NCBI GenBank assembly: GCA_021292165.1
Contig: JAHFWL010001237.1
Location: 1-64,000, forward strand
Direction: 5' to 3'
Length of the DNA: 64,000 nucleotides
DNA from: Shinisaurus crocodilurus
Taxonomy: Eukaryota; Chordata; Lepidosauria; Squamata; Shinisauridae
The notes beneath the pieces were generated by a model. That model did not search any database and was not told the DNA's origin. It worked only from the letters and a program-made list of their open reading frames with translations. The translations under genes and the position numbers were made by a program. This document shows positions 62,931 to 64,000 of the stretch, piece after piece (the stretch's first letter is position 1; the number at the start of each line of letters is the position of its first letter).

Positions 62931-63517
62931 TGCCCTTGTGAGGAGAGAGTACTGGAGGCTTATGCTGCCTTTTGTAATTAACTATTTATTTTTACGAATA
63001 TACAGGTTGAGCAGGCTGGCAGTACCAGCCGCTAAAACAGCATCAGTCCCAGGAAAGCAACAGCCACCACAAACCTGCTTCTTGTCAGCCAGCTGATCAA
63101 TTCAGGATTCTTTCCCCTTTTCTCACGGAATGCACATTTAGGCCACAATCCAGCACAGGGTTAATTATGCTTAAATCCCTGATTTCAATGGGCACAAATA
63201 TACCTAACTCAGGCTAGTGGCCTCATTGTACAATAAACTGTGCAGAAAGCTGTTATAGCAAAAGTGAAAGTGAAACACACACATTTTGCCGCCCAGATGG
63301 TTGCTCCTAGTCAAGGTAAAAGAACTACTGTACAGTATTTTACAAACTGTGGGCAGCAGTAATAACGGTATCTGCCCTTTGTGGGCAGTAGGATATAAAA
63401 ATGCACACTGATATATTTAAAACCATTGTTCATCCAGCTTTCTTACCCTTTATGTGACTTGCACAGAATGCATGTCATAAATGAAGATTCTTCTTGGGCT
63501 GAACTTCCACGTGTTCC
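62931..63517. other. unassigned sequence
   Basis: No recognisable element. Confidence 0.35.
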
Positions 63518-63525
63518 ACATATAC

Positions 63526-63665
63526 CAGGGGTGGGGAATCGGTGAGCCTCCAGAGATGTTGGTAGACTACAACACCCATCACCCCTGACCATTGGCCACA
63601 CTTGCTGGGGCTGATGGTAGCTGGAGTCCAAGCACATCTGGTGGCTCACAGATCCCCCACTCCTG
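63526..63665. mobile_element. hAT palindromic MITE, 140 bp
   Basis: The ends CAGGGGTGGGGAATC and GATCCCCCACTCCTG are inverted with two mismatches. The flanks ACATATAC (63518-63525) and ATATATAC (63666-63673) match at 7 of 8. It contains the CTACAACACCCATCACCCCTG palindromic core typical of this family. Confidence 0.85.
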
Positions 63666-63673
63666 ATATATAC

Positions 63674-64000
63674 TGTACATATACTTGCTAGAGGCAGCTA
63701 TCACGGCAAACCAAGCAAAAATTGCTTATAGATATCAAAAATTGCTCATAGATATCAATGCCTAATCCCAAGCACGTCTACTCTTGAACACACACACTGA
63801 GTGGACCAGCGGCTCTTTATGTCTGCATGAAGCTCTGATGTGCACATGGAGCTTCTGTGCAAGGCAAGCAGAAGCTTCCCCAGTGACTTTAGTGTTCTGT
63901 GTGCTCACATCCCTTGCTTGTGCCAATACGTCCTTCACTCACCTTGCCACTCATGGTTACTGCTGCACATTCCTTCCTTATGCTGCCAGTCCACATGGTG
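63674..64000. other. unassigned sequence
   Basis: Only a short tandem pair, AAAAATTGCT(T/C)ATAGATATC, at about 63716-63757. Nothing else recognised. Confidence 0.35.

Overview
This 64 kb window is eukaryotic, repeat-dense, non-coding DNA. It most resembles an intergenic or deep intronic interval from a squamate reptile, probably a lizard. That assignment is an inference from the repeat mix: CR1 and L2 LINEs, L1, a Penelope-like relic, tRNA-derived SINEs, a 5S-rRNA-derived SINE with a CR1 tail, many palindromic hAT-type DNA elements with 8-bp target duplications, and abundant microsatellites. I found no host exon, and no tRNA, rRNA or snRNA gene that looks functional. Every open frame above about 150 codons that I could recognise belongs to a retrotransposon.

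Layout. 1-5.2 kb: an octamer-carrying repeat, a 107-nt all-purine run, and a Penelope-like relic with a GIY-YIG motif. 5.4-15.7 kb: hAT elements, an old minus-strand L2, hairpin MITEs, one MIR. 15.8-17.1 kb: an L2 inside a palindromic DNA element inside an older LINE tail. 18.4-21.8 kb: microsatellites, a hammerhead-like motif in an inverted repeat, an L2 tail. 22.8-23.7 kb: CR1 3' end with an open 252-codon frame. 24.5-27.7 kb: the best element, an almost full-length L2 on the minus strand (endonuclease plus reverse transcriptase) with one evident frameshift; a 68-bp direct repeat starts at its 5' edge. 28.5-34.6 kb: octamer repeats, the first 5S-CR1 SINE, hAT elements. 35.5-37.7 kb: CR1 tail, an L2 with a SINE inside it, and an LTR candidate. 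39-43.8 kb: a pogo/Tigger-like element, L2 pieces, an LTR-like block, a CpG-rich palindrome. 44.8-48.4 kb: palindromic MITE, SINE, a clean solo LTR, hAT elements. 49.5-51.3 kb: decayed L2. 51.6-53.8 kb: octamer repeat, (AGC)n, truncated L1 with target duplications. 54.1-56.9 kb: MITE, SINE, and a 424-codon open reverse-transcriptase/zinc-finger frame. 58-63.7 kb: SINE, a hAT element containing the second 5S-CR1 SINE, and several small hAT palindromes.

How the parts work together. The LINEs are the likely source of enzymes for the SINEs: the 5S SINE carries a CR1 3' tail. The DNA elements are all short and non-autonomous, so their transposases must be encoded elsewhere. Repeated nesting gives a relative age order. 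The two minus-strand L2 copies at 16 and 24.5 kb are almost identical where they overlap, so they look recent; the L2 pieces at 6-7, 40 and 50 kb are much older. All family assignments come from reading motifs and termini by eye; none was checked against a repeat library.
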